Source: Streptomyces bikiniensis (GTDB taxonomy: Bacteria; Actinomycetota; Actinomycetes; Streptomycetales; Streptomycetaceae). Taken from it: a stretch of DNA of 64,000 nucleotides. Made by a program: the position numbers and the translations under genes. The notes beneath the pieces were generated by a model. The model had not been told where the DNA came from, ran no database searches, and saw only the letters and a list, made by a program, of their open reading frames with translations. Of this stretch, positions 19,834-27,869 are shown in pieces. The stretch covers positions 224,194-288,193 of the forward strand of contig JNWL01000008.1 of NCBI GenBank assembly GCA_000716465.1, in the 5' to 3' direction. Each line of letters opens with the position of its first letter. The stretch's first letter is position 1.

Positions 19834-21681
19834 ATGTGCGGAATCGTGGGATACGTCGGCGGTCAGTCGGCGCTTGATGTGGTGGTCGCGGGCCTCAAGC
19901 GGCTCGAATACCGGGGCTACGACTCGGCCGGTGTCGCGGTGCTCTCCGACGGGGGGCTCGCCGCGGCGAAGCGGGCGGGGAAGCTCGTCAACCTGGAGAA
20001 GGAGCTGGGCGAGCGGCCGCTGCCCGGCGGAGCCGTGGGGATCGGGCACACCCGCTGGGCCACCCACGGCGGTCCGACCGACGCCAACGCGCACCCGCAC
20101 CTGGACAACGCCGGGCGGGTCGCCGTCGTCCACAACGGCATCATCGAGAACTTCGCCGTGCTGCGCGAGGAGCTGGCCGGGCGCGGTCACGACCTGACGT
20201 CCGAGACGGACACCGAGGTCGTCGCGCACCTGCTCGCCGAGGAGTTCTCCTCCACCGGCGACCTGGCCGAGTCCATGCGGCTCGTGTGCCGGCGGCTCGA
20301 CGGGGCGTTCACCCTGGTCGCCGTGCACGCCGACCAGCCGGACACCGTCGTCGGCGCCCGCCGCAACTCCCCGCTCGTCGTCGGCGTCGGCGAGGGCGAG
20401 AACTTCCTCGCCTCCGACGTCTCCGCCTTCATCGCCCACACCCGCTCCGCGATCGAGCTGGGCCAGGACCAGGTGGTCGAGCTGACCCGGGACGGCGTCA
20501 CCGTCACCGACTTCGACGGGACGCCCGCCGACGTGCGGGCCTACCACGTCGACTGGGACGCCTCCGCCGCCGAGAAGGGCGGCTACGACCACTTCATGCT
20601 CAAGGAGATCGCCGAGCAGCCCAAGGCCGTCGCCGACACCCTCCTCGGCCGGATCGACGCCTCCGGGCGGCTCACCCTGGACGAGGTGCGCATCCCCGAC
20701 ACCGTGCTCCGCGAGGCCGACAAGATCGTCGTCGTCGCGTGCGGCACCGCCTTCCACGCCGGGCTCATCGCCAAGTACGCCATCGAGCACTGGACCCGCA
20801 TCCCCTGCGAGGTCGAGCTGGCCAGCGAGTTCCGCTACCGGGACCCGATCCTCGGCCCGCGCACCCTGGTGATCGCGATCTCCCAGTCCGGCGAGACGAT
20901 GGACACCCTGATGGCGCTGCGGCACGCGCGCGAGCAGGGCGCGAAGGTCCTCGCCGTCTGCAACACCAACGGCTCCACCATCCCGCGCGAGTCCGACGCC
21001 GTGCTCTACACGCACGCCGGGCCCGAGGTCGCCGTCGCCTCCACCAAGGCCTTCCTGACCCAGCTCGTCGCCTGCTACCTGCTCGCGCTCCACCTCGGGC
21101 AGGTCCGCGGCACCCAGTGGGGCGACGAGGTCCTCGCCGTCGTGCGCGAGCTCGCCCGGATCGGCGAGGAGGTCGAGCGCGTCCTGGAGACGATGGAGCC
21201 CGTACGGGCCCTCGCCCGCTCCCTCGCCCACAAGGACACCGTCCTCTTCCTCGGCCGTCACGTCGGCTACCCGGTGGCCCTGGAGGGCGCCCTGAAGCTC
21301 AAGGAACTGGCGTACATGCACGCCGAGGGCTTCGCCGCGGGCGAGCTCAAGCACGGGCCGATCGCCCTCATCGAGGAGGACCTGCCGGTCGTGGTCGTGG
21401 TCCCCTCGCCGGAGGGCCGCTCCGTCCTCCACGACAAGATCGTCTCCAACATCCAGGAGATCAGGGCGCGCGGCGCCCGCACGATCGTGATCGCGGAGGA
21501 GGGCGACGAGACGGTCGTCCCGTACGCCGACCACCTCGTCCGCGTCCCCGCCACGCCTACGCTGCTCCAGCCGCTGGTCGCCACGGTGCCGCTCCAGGTC
21601 TTCGCCTGCGAGCTCGCCACCGCGCGGGGCAACGAGGTCGACCAGCCGCGCAACCTGGCCAAGTCCGTGACCGTGGAGTGA
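19834..21681 (+). CDS. glmS: Glutamine-fructose-6-phosphate aminotransferase (isomerizing)
   Basis: Makes glucosamine-6-phosphate from fructose-6-phosphate and glutamine, the entry to amino-sugar and peptidoglycan precursor synthesis; 615 aa. N-terminal glutaminase with nucleophile Cys2 (MCGIVGYVG) and GHTRWATHG; two SIS sugar isomerase domains (ACGTAFHAG, SQSGETMDT, and EGALKLKELAYMHAEGF); C-terminal EVDQPRNLAKSVTVE. There is no Shine-Dalgarno, and TAGTCT lies 6 nt before the ATG, so translation is probably leaderless. acpS follows after 57 nt. Confidence 0.97.
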   Translation: MCGIVGYVGGQSALDVVVAGLKRLEYRGYDSAGVAVLSDGGLAAAKRAGKLVNLEKELGERPLPGGAVGIGHTRWATHGGPTDANAHPHLDNAGRVAVVHNGIIENFAVLREELAGRGHDLTSETDTEVVAHLLAEEFSSTGDLAESMRLVCRRLDGAFTLVAVHADQPDTVVGARRNSPLVVGVGEGENFLASDVSAFIAHTRSAIELGQDQVVELTRDGVTVTDFDGTPADVRAYHVDWDASAAEKGGYDHFMLKEIAEQPKAVADTLLGRIDASGRLTLDEVRIPDTVLREADKIVVVACGTAFHAGLIAKYAIEHWTRIPCEVELASEFRYRDPILGPRTLVIAISQSGETMDTLMALRHAREQGAKVLAVCNTNGSTIPRESDAVLYTHAGPEVAVASTKAFLTQLVACYLLALHLGQVRGTQWGDEVLAVVRELARIGEEVERVLETMEPVRALARSLAHKDTVLFLGRHVGYPVALEGALKLKELAYMHAEGFAAGELKHGPIALIEEDLPVVVVVPSPEGRSVLHDKIVSNIQEIRARGARTIVIAEEGDETVVPYADHLVRVPATPTLLQPLVATVPLQVFACELATARGNEVDQPRNLAKSVTVE

Positions 21682-21738
21682 ATGGGCTCGGGGGCGAGCG
21701 GGACCGTGGAGTGAGCGGGACAGGGGAGTGAGCGGGAA

Positions 21739-22107
21739 ATGATCATCGGGGTGGGGATCGACGTGGCGGAGATCGACCGGTTCGCCGCGTCGGTCGAACG
21801 GACGCCGGGGCTGCTGCGGCGCCTCTTCGTCGAGGGCGAGCTGTGCCTTCCGAGCGGCGAGCGGCGCGGGATCGCCTCGCTCGCCGTGCGGTTCGCCGCG
21901 AAGGAGGCCCTGGCGAAGGCGCTCGGCGCACCGGCCGGGCTGCACTGGACGGACGCAGAGGTGTACGTCGAGGAGAGCGGGCAGCCGCGCCTGCGGGTCC
22001 GGGGGACGGTGGAGGCCCGTGCGGCGGAGCTGGGCGTGAAGCACTGGCACGTGTCGCTGAGCCATGACGCGGGGGTGGCGTCGGCGGTGGTGATCGCGGA
22101 GGGGTGA
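21739..22107 (+). CDS. acpS: Holo-[acyl-carrier-protein] synthase
   Basis: Transfers 4'-phosphopantetheine from CoA to acyl carrier proteins; 122 aa, the normal AcpS length. [14 protein letters not shown] near the start and [14 protein letters not shown] carry the Mg-binding Asp and Glu; [11 protein letters not shown] closes the fold. It depends on CoA from the pathway that coaA starts. The 57 nt before it contain short near-repeats of GACCGTGGAGTGA. Confidence 0.95.
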   Translation: MIIGVGIDVAEIDRFAASVERTPGLLRRLFVEGELCLPSGERRGIASLAVRFAAKEALAKALGAPAGLHWTDAEVYVEESGQPRLRVRGTVEARAAELGVKHWHVSLSHDAGVASAVVIAEG

Positions 22108-22118
22108 GCGGTACGACC

Positions 22119-22152
22119 CGGGGCCCGGCCGCTTCCGAACGGCCGGGCCCCG
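22119..22152 (+). terminator. Terminator after acpS
   Basis: GGGGCCCGGCCG and CGGCCGGGCCCC pair perfectly (12 bp) around CTTCCGAA. Confidence 0.7.
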
Positions 22153-22239
22153 AGTCGTGTGGCGCGCGCGGCCGCCAGGGCCGGCGACGGGATGTGTGTG
22201 CCGCGCGCGTGCGGAGTGGTGTGACGCCATCCGACTTAC

Positions 22240-22258
22240 TTAGGTAAGGCTAAGCTAA
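22240..22258 (+). promoter_or_regulatory. Iron box (DmdR/IdeR-type operator)
   Basis: TTAGGTAAGGCTAAGCTAA differs at one position from the TWAGGTWAGSCTWACCTWA consensus bound by iron-dependent DtxR-family repressors. It overlaps TAAGCT, a possible -10 that lies 7 nt before an in-frame ATG at 22264, and is 68 bp before the ATG at 22327. Confidence 0.75.
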
Positions 22259-22313
22259 GTTACATGGCGAGGGGTGTCAACCCCGCCTCCCGGCGGACGT
22301 CCCGGGTCTGCGG

Positions 22314-22319
22314 CAGACT
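22314..22319 (+). promoter_or_regulatory. Second -10 candidate for nnr (CAGACT)
   Basis: CAGACT ends 7 nt before the ATG at 22327, giving a possible leaderless, iron-independent start. Confidence 0.35.
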
Positions 22320-22326
22320 GCTGGGC

Positions 22327-23778
22327 ATGCGTACCGCTCACCGCGTGGAGACCGTCCGGGCCGCCGAGGCCGCCCTCATGGCCCGCCTCCCGGAGGGCGC
22401 CCTCATGGGCAGGGCCGCCGCCGGACTCGCCGCCGCCTGCTGCTCGCTGCTCGGGAAGGGACGGGTGTACGGGGCCCGGGTCGTCCTCCTCGTCGGCACC
22501 GGCGACAACGGCGGCGACGCGCTGTACGCCGGGGCCCGGCTCGCCCGGCGCGGCGCGGGCGTGACCGCCGTGCTGCTCGGCGCGCGCGCCCACGCGGGCG
22601 GGCTCGCGGCGCTCCGGGCGGCGGGCGGGCGGATCGCGGACGACCCCTTCGAGCCGCTGGCCGGCGCCGACCTCGTCCTCGACGGGATCACCGGCATCGG
22701 CGGGCGCGGCGGGCTGCGGCCCGACGCCGTACCCGTCGCGCGGGCCGCGCGCGGCTCCGACGCGGTCGTGGTCGCCGTCGACCTGCCGAGCGGCGTCGAC
22801 GCCGACACCGGGGAGGTCGCCGGGGAGGCGCTGCGGGCCGACGTGACGGTCACCTTCGGGACGTACAAGCCGGGGCTGCTCGTCGACCCGGCACACGCGT
22901 ACGCGGGCGCGCTGCGGCTCGTGGACATCGGGCTCGACGCGGTCCTGCCGGGGGTGCCGGACCTGGAGGCGCTCCAGCACGAGGACGTGGCGCGGCTGCT
23001 GCCGGTGCCGGGCGCCGAGAGCGACAAGTACCGGCGCGGGGTCGTCGGCGTCGTTGCCGGCTCCGAGCGCTACCCCGGCGCCGCCGTCCTCGCCGTGACC
23101 GGGGCGCTGCGGGGCGGGGCGGGGGCCGTGCGGTACGTCGGGGCCGGCGGGGACGCGGTGCTCGCCGCGCACCCCGAGACCCTGGTGCACCCCTGGCCGC
23201 CGCGGAAGGCCGGACGGGTCCAGGCCTGGGTCGTCGGACCGGGCCTCGGGGAGGAGGCCGGGGCGCGGGAGGCGGTCGCGGAGGTCCTCGCCTCGGACGT
23301 GCCGGTCCTGGTCGACGCGGACGGGCTGCGGGGCCTCGACCCGGCGGTCGTACGGGGCCGGGGCGCGCCCACGCTCCTCACCCCGCACGCGGGCGAGGCG
23401 GCGGCGCTGCTCTCCGTCCCCCGGGAGGAGGTCGAGGCGGGGCGGCTCGCGGCGGTCCGGGAGCTGGCGGACCGCTTCGGCGCGACGGTCCTCCTCAAGG
23501 GCTCCACGACGCTGGTGCACGGGGGCGCCGGCCGTCCCGTACGGGTGAACCCGACCGGGACGTCCTGGCTCGCCACCGCCGGGAGCGGCGACATCCTCTC
23601 CGGCCTGGCGGGCTCGCTGCTCGCGGCGGGCCTGCCGCCCGTCGACGCGGCCTCCTGCGCGGCCTACCTCCACGGCCTCGCGGCCCGCCGCGCCTCGTCG
23701 GGCACGGCTCCGGTGACGGCGACGGAGGTGGCGGGGGCGTTGCGGGGGGCGTGGCAGGACGTGACGGCACCGTCGTAG
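22327..23778 (+). CDS. nnr: Bifunctional NAD(P)H-hydrate epimerase / ADP-dependent dehydratase
   Basis: Repairs hydrated NADH and NADPH. 483 aa from this start. The N-terminal epimerase domain (about 1-210) has VGTGDNGGDALYAGARLARRG and VAVDLPSGVDADTG; the C-terminal ribokinase-like dehydratase (about 225-475) has LTPHAGEAAALL and NPTGTSWLATAGSGDILSGL. The start MRTAHRVETVRAAE is family-like; an in-frame ATG at 22264 would add 21 Arg/Ser-rich residues and lies directly after an iron box with its own -10, so two alternative starts are possible. It leads toward alr, tsaE. Confidence 0.93.
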   Translation: MRTAHRVETVRAAEAALMARLPEGALMGRAAAGLAAACCSLLGKGRVYGARVVLLVGTGDNGGDALYAGARLARRGAGVTAVLLGARAHAGGLAALRAAGGRIADDPFEPLAGADLVLDGITGIGGRGGLRPDAVPVARAARGSDAVVVAVDLPSGVDADTGEVAGEALRADVTVTFGTYKPGLLVDPAHAYAGALRLVDIGLDAVLPGVPDLEALQHEDVARLLPVPGAESDKYRRGVVGVVAGSERYPGAAVLAVTGALRGGAGAVRYVGAGGDAVLAAHPETLVHPWPPRKAGRVQAWVVGPGLGEEAGAREAVAEVLASDVPVLVDADGLRGLDPAVVRGRGAPTLLTPHAGEAAALLSVPREEVEAGRLAAVRELADRFGATVLLKGSTTLVHGGAGRPVRVNPTGTSWLATAGSGDILSGLAGSLLAAGLPPVDAASCAAYLHGLAARRASSGTAPVTATEVAGALRGAWQDVTAPS

Positions 23779-23859
23779 GGCGGCCGCCCGGGCGCGGTGT
23801 CGCCCGTAAGGGTGATCGGCGCTACAGCCCGGGGAAGCGGTGTCGGGGGCGGCACCTGA

Positions 23860-23865
23860 GAGACT
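23860..23865 (+). promoter_or_regulatory. alr -10 candidate (GAGACT), leaderless
   Basis: GAGACT ends 7 nt before the alr ATG at 23873. It is a weaker match than the TAG-type elements nearby. Confidence 0.3.
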
Positions 23866-23872
23866 GGGCGCG

Positions 23873-25021
23873 ATGACTGAGACACCGCCGCCCCGCAGAG
23901 CCCGCGCCGAGATCGACCTCGGCGCGCTGCGTGCGAACGTCCGCACGCTGCGCGCCCGCGTCGCCCCCCACGTCCGGATCATGGCCGTGGTCAAGGCCGA
24001 CGCGTACGGACACGGCGCCCTGCGCTGTGCCCGGGCCGCCTTGGAGGCGGGGGCGGACTGGCTCGGCACGGCCACCCCGCACGAGGCGCTCGCGCTGCGG
24101 GCCGCCGGGATCACGGACGTCCCCGTCATGTGCTGGCTCTGGACCCCCGGCGACCCCTGGGACCGGGGCATCGAGGCCGGGCTCGACATGTCCGTCAGCG
24201 GACTGTGGGCCCTGCGGGAGGTCGTCGCGGCCGCCCGCGCCACCGGGAGGAGCGCGCGCGTCCAGCTCAAGGCCGACACCGGGCTCGGCCGCAACGGCTG
24301 CCAGCCCGCCGACTGGCCCGAGTTGGTCGGGGAGGCGCTGAAGGCCGAGGCCGAGGGCCTCCTCAAGGTCACCGGACTCTGGTCGCACTTCGCCTGCGCC
24401 GACGAGCCCCACCACCCCTCCATCGCCGCCCAGCTCGACGTCTTCCGTTCGATGCTCGACCACGCCGAGAAGGCCGGCGTCGAGCCCGAGGTCCGGCACA
24501 TCGCCAACTCGCCGGCCACCCTCACCCTCCCCGAGGCCCACTTCGACCTCGTCCGGCCCGGCATCGCCGTCTACGGCATCTCGCCCAGCCCCGAACTCGG
24601 CACCTCCGCCGAACTCGGCCTGCGGCCCGTCATGTCCCTCAAGGCGAGCGTCGCCCTCGTCAAGCGGGTCCCGGCCGGGCACGGCGTCAGCTACGGCCAC
24701 CACTACGTCACCGAGGGCGAGACCACCCTCGGACTCGTGCCGCTCGGATACGCCGACGGCGTCCCCCGGCACGCCTCCGGCCGCGGCCCCGTCCTCGTCG
24801 GGGACGCGGTCCGCACGATCGCCGGCCGCGTCGCCATGGACCAGTTCGTGCTCGACCTCGGCGGGGAGACCCCCGAGCCCGGCACCGAGGCCGTGCTCTT
24901 CGGCCCCGGCGACCGGGGCGAACCGACCGCCGAGGACTGGGCGGTGGCCGCCGACACCATCGCGTACGAGATCGTCACCCGGATCGGGGCACGCGTCCCG
25001 CGCGTCTACCCGGGCGAATGA
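23873..25021 (+). CDS. alr: Alanine racemase
   Basis: PLP enzyme giving D-alanine for peptidoglycan; 382 aa. The PLP lysine is Lys41 in VVKADAYGHGA; RPGIAVYG and the catalytic tyrosine region GVSYGHHY are present, and VAMDQFVLDL is in the C-terminal beta domain. The start MTETPPPRRARAEIDLGALRAN is chosen because it leads directly into the conserved EIDLGAL motif; the frame is open further upstream but not family-like. The gap to the next gene is 12 nt, so alr and the hydrolase are probably cotranscribed. Confidence 0.96.
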   Translation: MTETPPPRRARAEIDLGALRANVRTLRARVAPHVRIMAVVKADAYGHGALRCARAALEAGADWLGTATPHEALALRAAGITDVPVMCWLWTPGDPWDRGIEAGLDMSVSGLWALREVVAAARATGRSARVQLKADTGLGRNGCQPADWPELVGEALKAEAEGLLKVTGLWSHFACADEPHHPSIAAQLDVFRSMLDHAEKAGVEPEVRHIANSPATLTLPEAHFDLVRPGIAVYGISPSPELGTSAELGLRPVMSLKASVALVKRVPAGHGVSYGHHYVTEGETTLGLVPLGYADGVPRHASGRGPVLVGDAVRTIAGRVAMDQFVLDLGGETPEPGTEAVLFGPGDRGEPTAEDWAVAADTIAYEIVTRIGARVPRVYPGE

Positions 25022-25033
25022 GAGGAAGCGTCC

Positions 25034-26242
25034 GTGGGGGAGTCCAGTAGCGGCGGCACCTGGCGCCGCGCCGGTTTCGCCGGCGCCGCGATAGGCGTCC
25101 TGGCGGCCGGAGCCGCCGCCGGGGTCGCCGTCGAACGGCTCACCGTCGGCCGTTCCGTACGCCGGAAGGCGCGGCTCGCCCTGGACTCCACCGGCCCCTA
25201 CGGCGGACTCCGCGGCACCCCCGGCCGTGCCCTCGCCGACGACGGGACCGTTCTCTACTACGAGGTCGACGAGGTCGACGAGATCGACGGGGGTGGCGAG
25301 GGCGGTGACGGCGCCGAGGCCCCCGCCCGGCTCCGGCGGCTCTTCGGGCGCCGCGAACCCGCCCCCGTCACCGTCGTCTTCAGCCACGGCTACTGCCTCA
25401 ACCAGGACTCCTGGCACTTCCAGCGGGCCGCCCTGCGCGGTCTCGTACGGACCGTCCACTGGGACCAGCGCAGCCACGGGCGCTCGGGACAGGGCGTCAC
25501 CCAGGCGGGACCCGGCGCCGTCCCCGTCTCCATCGACCGGCTCGGCCGCGACCTCAAGGCCGTCGTCGACGCCGCCGCCCCCGACGGCCCCCTCGTCCTC
25601 GTCGGGCACTCCATGGGCGGCATGACGGTGATGGCGTTCGCCGAGCAGTACCCGGAGCTGACGCGCGAGCGCGTCGCCGGCGTCGCCTTCGTCGGCACCT
25701 CGGCCGGAAAGCTGCACGAGGTGACGTACGGACTGCCCGTCCTGGGCGTCAACGCCGTCCGGCGGGTCCTCCCGGGCGTCCTGCGGACCCTCGGCGCCCA
25801 GGCGGAGCTGGTCGAGCGCGGCCGCCGGGCGACGGCCGACCTCTTCGCCGGGCTCGTCAAGAAGTACTCGTTCGCCTCGAAGGACGTGGACCCGGCGGTC
25901 GCCCGCTTCGCCGAGCGGATGATCGAGTCCACCCCCATCGACGTGGTCGCCGCCTTCTACCCGGCCTTCGCGGAGCACGACAAGTCCGCCTCCCTGCCCG
26001 CCCTCCGCGACCTGCCGGTGCTCGCGCTCGCCGGGGACCGCGACCTCGTCACCCCCAGCTCCCACACCGAGGCCATCGCCGCCCTGCTCCCCGACGCCGA
26101 GCTGGTGATCGTCCCGGACGGGGGCCACCTGGTGATGCTGGAGCACCCGGAGGCCGTCACCGACCGCCTCGCCGACCTGCTCGTACGGGCCGGAGCCGGG
26201 CCGGAGGCGACGACGGCGAGGACGGAGCCCGGAAAAAGCTAG
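25034..26242 (+). CDS. Membrane-anchored alpha/beta hydrolase
   Basis: 402 aa. An N-terminal hydrophobic segment (about residues 14-36, AGAAIGVLAAGAAAGVAV) is followed by the hydrolase fold: oxyanion region FSHGYCLNQDSW, WDQRSHGRSG, nucleophile elbow GHSMGG, acid region ALAGDRDLVTPS and a late His in GGHLVMLEHPE. Substrate is unknown. An acidic Glu/Asp/Gly insert (EVDEVDEIDGGGEGGDG, about residues 76-92) interrupts the first strands. GAGGAAG precedes the GTG. Its TAG stop is part of the tsaE -10 element. Confidence 0.87.
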   Translation: MGESSSGGTWRRAGFAGAAIGVLAAGAAAGVAVERLTVGRSVRRKARLALDSTGPYGGLRGTPGRALADDGTVLYYEVDEVDEIDGGGEGGDGAEAPARLRRLFGRREPAPVTVVFSHGYCLNQDSWHFQRAALRGLVRTVHWDQRSHGRSGQGVTQAGPGAVPVSIDRLGRDLKAVVDAAAPDGPLVLVGHSMGGMTVMAFAEQYPELTRERVAGVAFVGTSAGKLHEVTYGLPVLGVNAVRRVLPGVLRTLGAQAELVERGRRATADLFAGLVKKYSFASKDVDPAVARFAERMIESTPIDVVAAFYPAFAEHDKSASLPALRDLPVLALAGDRDLVTPSSHTEAIAALLPDAELVIVPDGGHLVMLEHPEAVTDRLADLLVRAGAGPEATTARTEPGKS

Positions 26243-26245
26243 ATT
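26240..26245 (+). promoter_or_regulatory. tsaE -10 element (TAGATT), leaderless
   Basis: TAGATT uses the stop codon of the hydrolase gene as its first three bases and ends 6 nt before the tsaE ATG. Confidence 0.5.
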
Positions 26246-26251
26246 GGCGGT

Positions 26252-26800
26252 ATGGAAGCAGCGCACCCGTCCGTACCCTCCACCCCCTCCGTCCCCTCCG
26301 CGCCCGGCGACGCCACGCCCGTCTCCGAGGCCGCCCTCTCCGTCGACTCCCCGGAGCGGATGCAGGAGCTGGGCCGCCGGCTCGCGAAGATCCTGCGCCC
26401 CGGCGACCTCGTCATGCTCACCGGTGAACTCGGCGCCGGGAAGACCACCCTCACCCGCGGCCTCGGCGAGGGGCTCGGGGTGCGCGGCGCCGTCACCTCG
26501 CCGACCTTCGTCATCGCCCGCGTCCACCCGTCCCTGGTCGGCGGCCCGGCCCTGGTCCACGTCGACGCGTACCGCCTCGGCGGCGGGCTGGACGAGATGG
26601 AGGACCTCGACCTGGACGTGTCGCTGCCCGAGTCCGTGGTGGTCGTGGAGTGGGGCGACGGCAAGGTCGAGGAGCTGACCGACGACCGGCTGCACCTGCT
26701 GATCCACCGCGTCACCGGCGACACCGACGACGACCGGCGCACGGTCGTGCTGCGCGGCGTCGGGGAGCGCTGGACGGGGGAGGACCTGGGCGCGCTCTGA
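26252..26800 (+). CDS. tsaE: tRNA t6A synthesis ATPase TsaE (YjeE)
   Basis: Needed with TsaB and TsaD for threonylcarbamoyl transfer to A37 of ANN-decoding tRNAs. 182 aa; the first ~30 residues are a Pro/Ser-rich extension. Walker A GELGAGKTTLTRGL, switch TSPTFVIARVH, HVDAYRLGG and VVVEWGDG are diagnostic. tsaB and tsaD follow about 1.1-2.2 kb downstream on the same strand, separated by a small gene and an inverted one. Confidence 0.95.
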   Translation: MEAAHPSVPSTPSVPSAPGDATPVSEAALSVDSPERMQELGRRLAKILRPGDLVMLTGELGAGKTTLTRGLGEGLGVRGAVTSPTFVIARVHPSLVGGPALVHVDAYRLGGGLDEMEDLDLDVSLPESVVVVEWGDGKVEELTDDRLHLLIHRVTGDTDDDRRTVVLRGVGERWTGEDLGAL

Positions 26801-26842
26801 AACCCCCGCACACGCGCTTTCCGGCCCGCGCCCACGTATGTT

Positions 26843-26857
26843 CCGACAACGTGTCGG
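26843..26857. repeat. Palindrome CCGACA-ACG-TGTCGG
   Basis: Perfect 6-bp arms with a 3-nt centre, in the 139-nt spacer before the small gene at 26940. It is a possible operator for an unknown regulator. Confidence 0.4.
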
Positions 26858-26909
26858 CAAAATGTTGCGTGGGCCGCGCGCGCCGTGGTCCCATGGACGC
26901 ACGAGCTGG

Positions 26910-26928
26910 TTAGGTGTACCTAACCTAC
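26910..26928 (+). promoter_or_regulatory. Iron box before small unknown gene
   Basis: TTAGGTGTACCTAACCTAC keeps TTAGGT and CTAACCTA of the iron-box consensus, i.e. most positions, and also contains an 8+8 inverted repeat GGTTAGGT/ACCTAACC. It ends 11 nt before the ATG at 26940, overlapping or adjoining the ribosome-binding region. Confidence 0.7.
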
Positions 26929-26939
26929 GGGAGGCAGGC

Positions 26940-27122
26940 ATGGCGACGCCGGAGCGCGCGGAACCCGGTCGGGAGCACGTCACGATGAGCGAGCTGCTGG
27001 CGTCCTGCGCGGCCGCCCGCACCCTCTCGACCCCGCCGAGACCGCAGGCCGAGGACGACGCGCGGGAGCGGGACGCCGCCGCGTACGACCGGTACGGGCG
27101 GGCGGAGGACGAGGCCGCCTAG
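26940..27122 (+). CDS. Small protein of unknown function, iron-box associated
   Basis: 60 aa, polar and acidic, no membrane segment or signal: it begins MATPERAEPGREHVTMSELL and ends YDRYGRAEDEAA. GGGAGG lies 6 nt before the ATG, a good ribosome-binding site. No family is recognised. The iron box immediately upstream implies induction under iron limitation, if DmdR-type repression holds as in other Streptomyces. It is followed by three 20-bp tandem repeats. Confidence 0.65.
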   Translation: MATPERAEPGREHVTMSELLASCAAARTLSTPPRPQAEDDARERDAAAYDRYGRAEDEAA

Positions 27123-27180
27123 CCTCTGACGGGGCCGCCTGGCTCCTGACGGGGCCGCCCAGCCTCTGACGGGGCCGCCC
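27121..27180 (+). repeat. Three 20-bp tandem repeats
   Basis: Unit AGCCTCTGACGGGGCCGCCC, with 3 differences in the middle copy and one in the first. The repeats begin at the stop codon of the small gene and lie between it and the convergent gene ending at 27207. Confidence 0.85.
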
Positions 27181-27206
27181 GGGCGCCGCTTCGAGCCACG
27201 CGCGGG

Positions 27207-27773
27207 TCAGGGGACGACGACGACCTTCGTGCCGATCACCGCGAACGTCCACAGCGCGTTCCCGTCGGCGCGCTTCATGCGGACGCCGCCGGTCCTCTTC
27301 GCCGGGTCCGGCTCCGGCAGCGAGCCGTCCACCGCCGCGCTGAAGCCGATCGCCACGTCCTGGGCCGTCGCGAACCGCACCACGTGCTCGATCTGCACCC
27401 CGTCCGAGCCGCGCACCGTGCCCGACCGCGAGGTCACCGCGTACGAGCCGGGCGGCGGGGACACCGTGCTCGGCACCACCGTGAAGGTGCGGGTGGCCTT
27501 GCCGCCGTCATCCACCAGCCACACCCGGCGGTCGGCCAGGCCGTACACCACCCGCTCCCCGGTGCCCGAGCCCGCCGGTACGGCGAGGGGGTCGCGGACC
27601 GGCTGCTTCGGGCCGCCGCTCGGGGAGGTCGAGGGGGCCGCCGTGCTCGGGGCCTTCGGCTCGGCCGAGAGGTCCGCCGGGACGTTCGCGGAGGCCTGGT
27701 AGGCGAGGAAACAGACCGCGGCGACCGCCGCCGCCGTGAGCCCGGCCACGAATCCCGAGCTGCTCCGTGCCAC
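27207..27773 (-). CDS. Membrane-anchored L,D-transpeptidase-like protein without catalytic Cys
   Basis: 188 aa. An N-terminal hydrophobic segment (FVAGLTAAAVAAVCFLAYQA) and Pro/Ser/Thr linker lead to a domain with a YkuD-like end: an H in QIEHVVRF, then TGGVRMKRADGNALWTFAV and GTKVVVV. In active L,D-transpeptidases the matching segment is SHGCVRM; here the Cys position is Gly and the preceding His is also missing. I infer a non-catalytic relative that may bind cell wall. The GTG at 27773 has GAGAGGTGG upstream; a GTG 9 nt earlier is an alternative. Confidence 0.7.
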   Translation of the reverse strand: MARSSSGFVAGLTAAAVAAVCFLAYQASANVPADLSAEPKAPSTAAPSTSPSGGPKQPVRDPLAVPAGSGTGERVVYGLADRRVWLVDDGGKATRTFTVVPSTVSPPPGSYAVTSRSGTVRGSDGVQIEHVVRFATAQDVAIGFSAAVDGSLPEPDPAKRTGGVRMKRADGNALWTFAVIGTKVVVVP

Positions 27774-27857
27774 CGTGCCCACCTCTCGTACGAATGTGTC
27801 GAAGGGTGACGGTAGCAGCCGCCGCCCCGGGGTTCGGGGCAGCGTGCCCGGGAGCCG

Positions 27858-27863
27858 TAGGCT
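27858..27863 (+). promoter_or_regulatory. tsaB -10 element (TAGGCT), leaderless
   Basis: TAGGCT ends 6 nt before the tsaB GTG. It would drive the tsaB-rimI-tsaD transcript. Confidence 0.5.
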
Positions 27864-27869
27864 GTTCGC

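Noticed and set aside
21668..21733. Short near-repeats of GACCGTGGAGTGA between glmS and acpS
   Set aside because: Only two imperfect copies plus fragments, no symmetry or promoter context; probably local slippage.
22264..22326. Extending nnr to ATG 22264 as the sole start
   Set aside because: The added 21 residues are Arg/Ser-rich and not family-like; I kept the shorter start in the annotation and recorded the longer one as an alternative.
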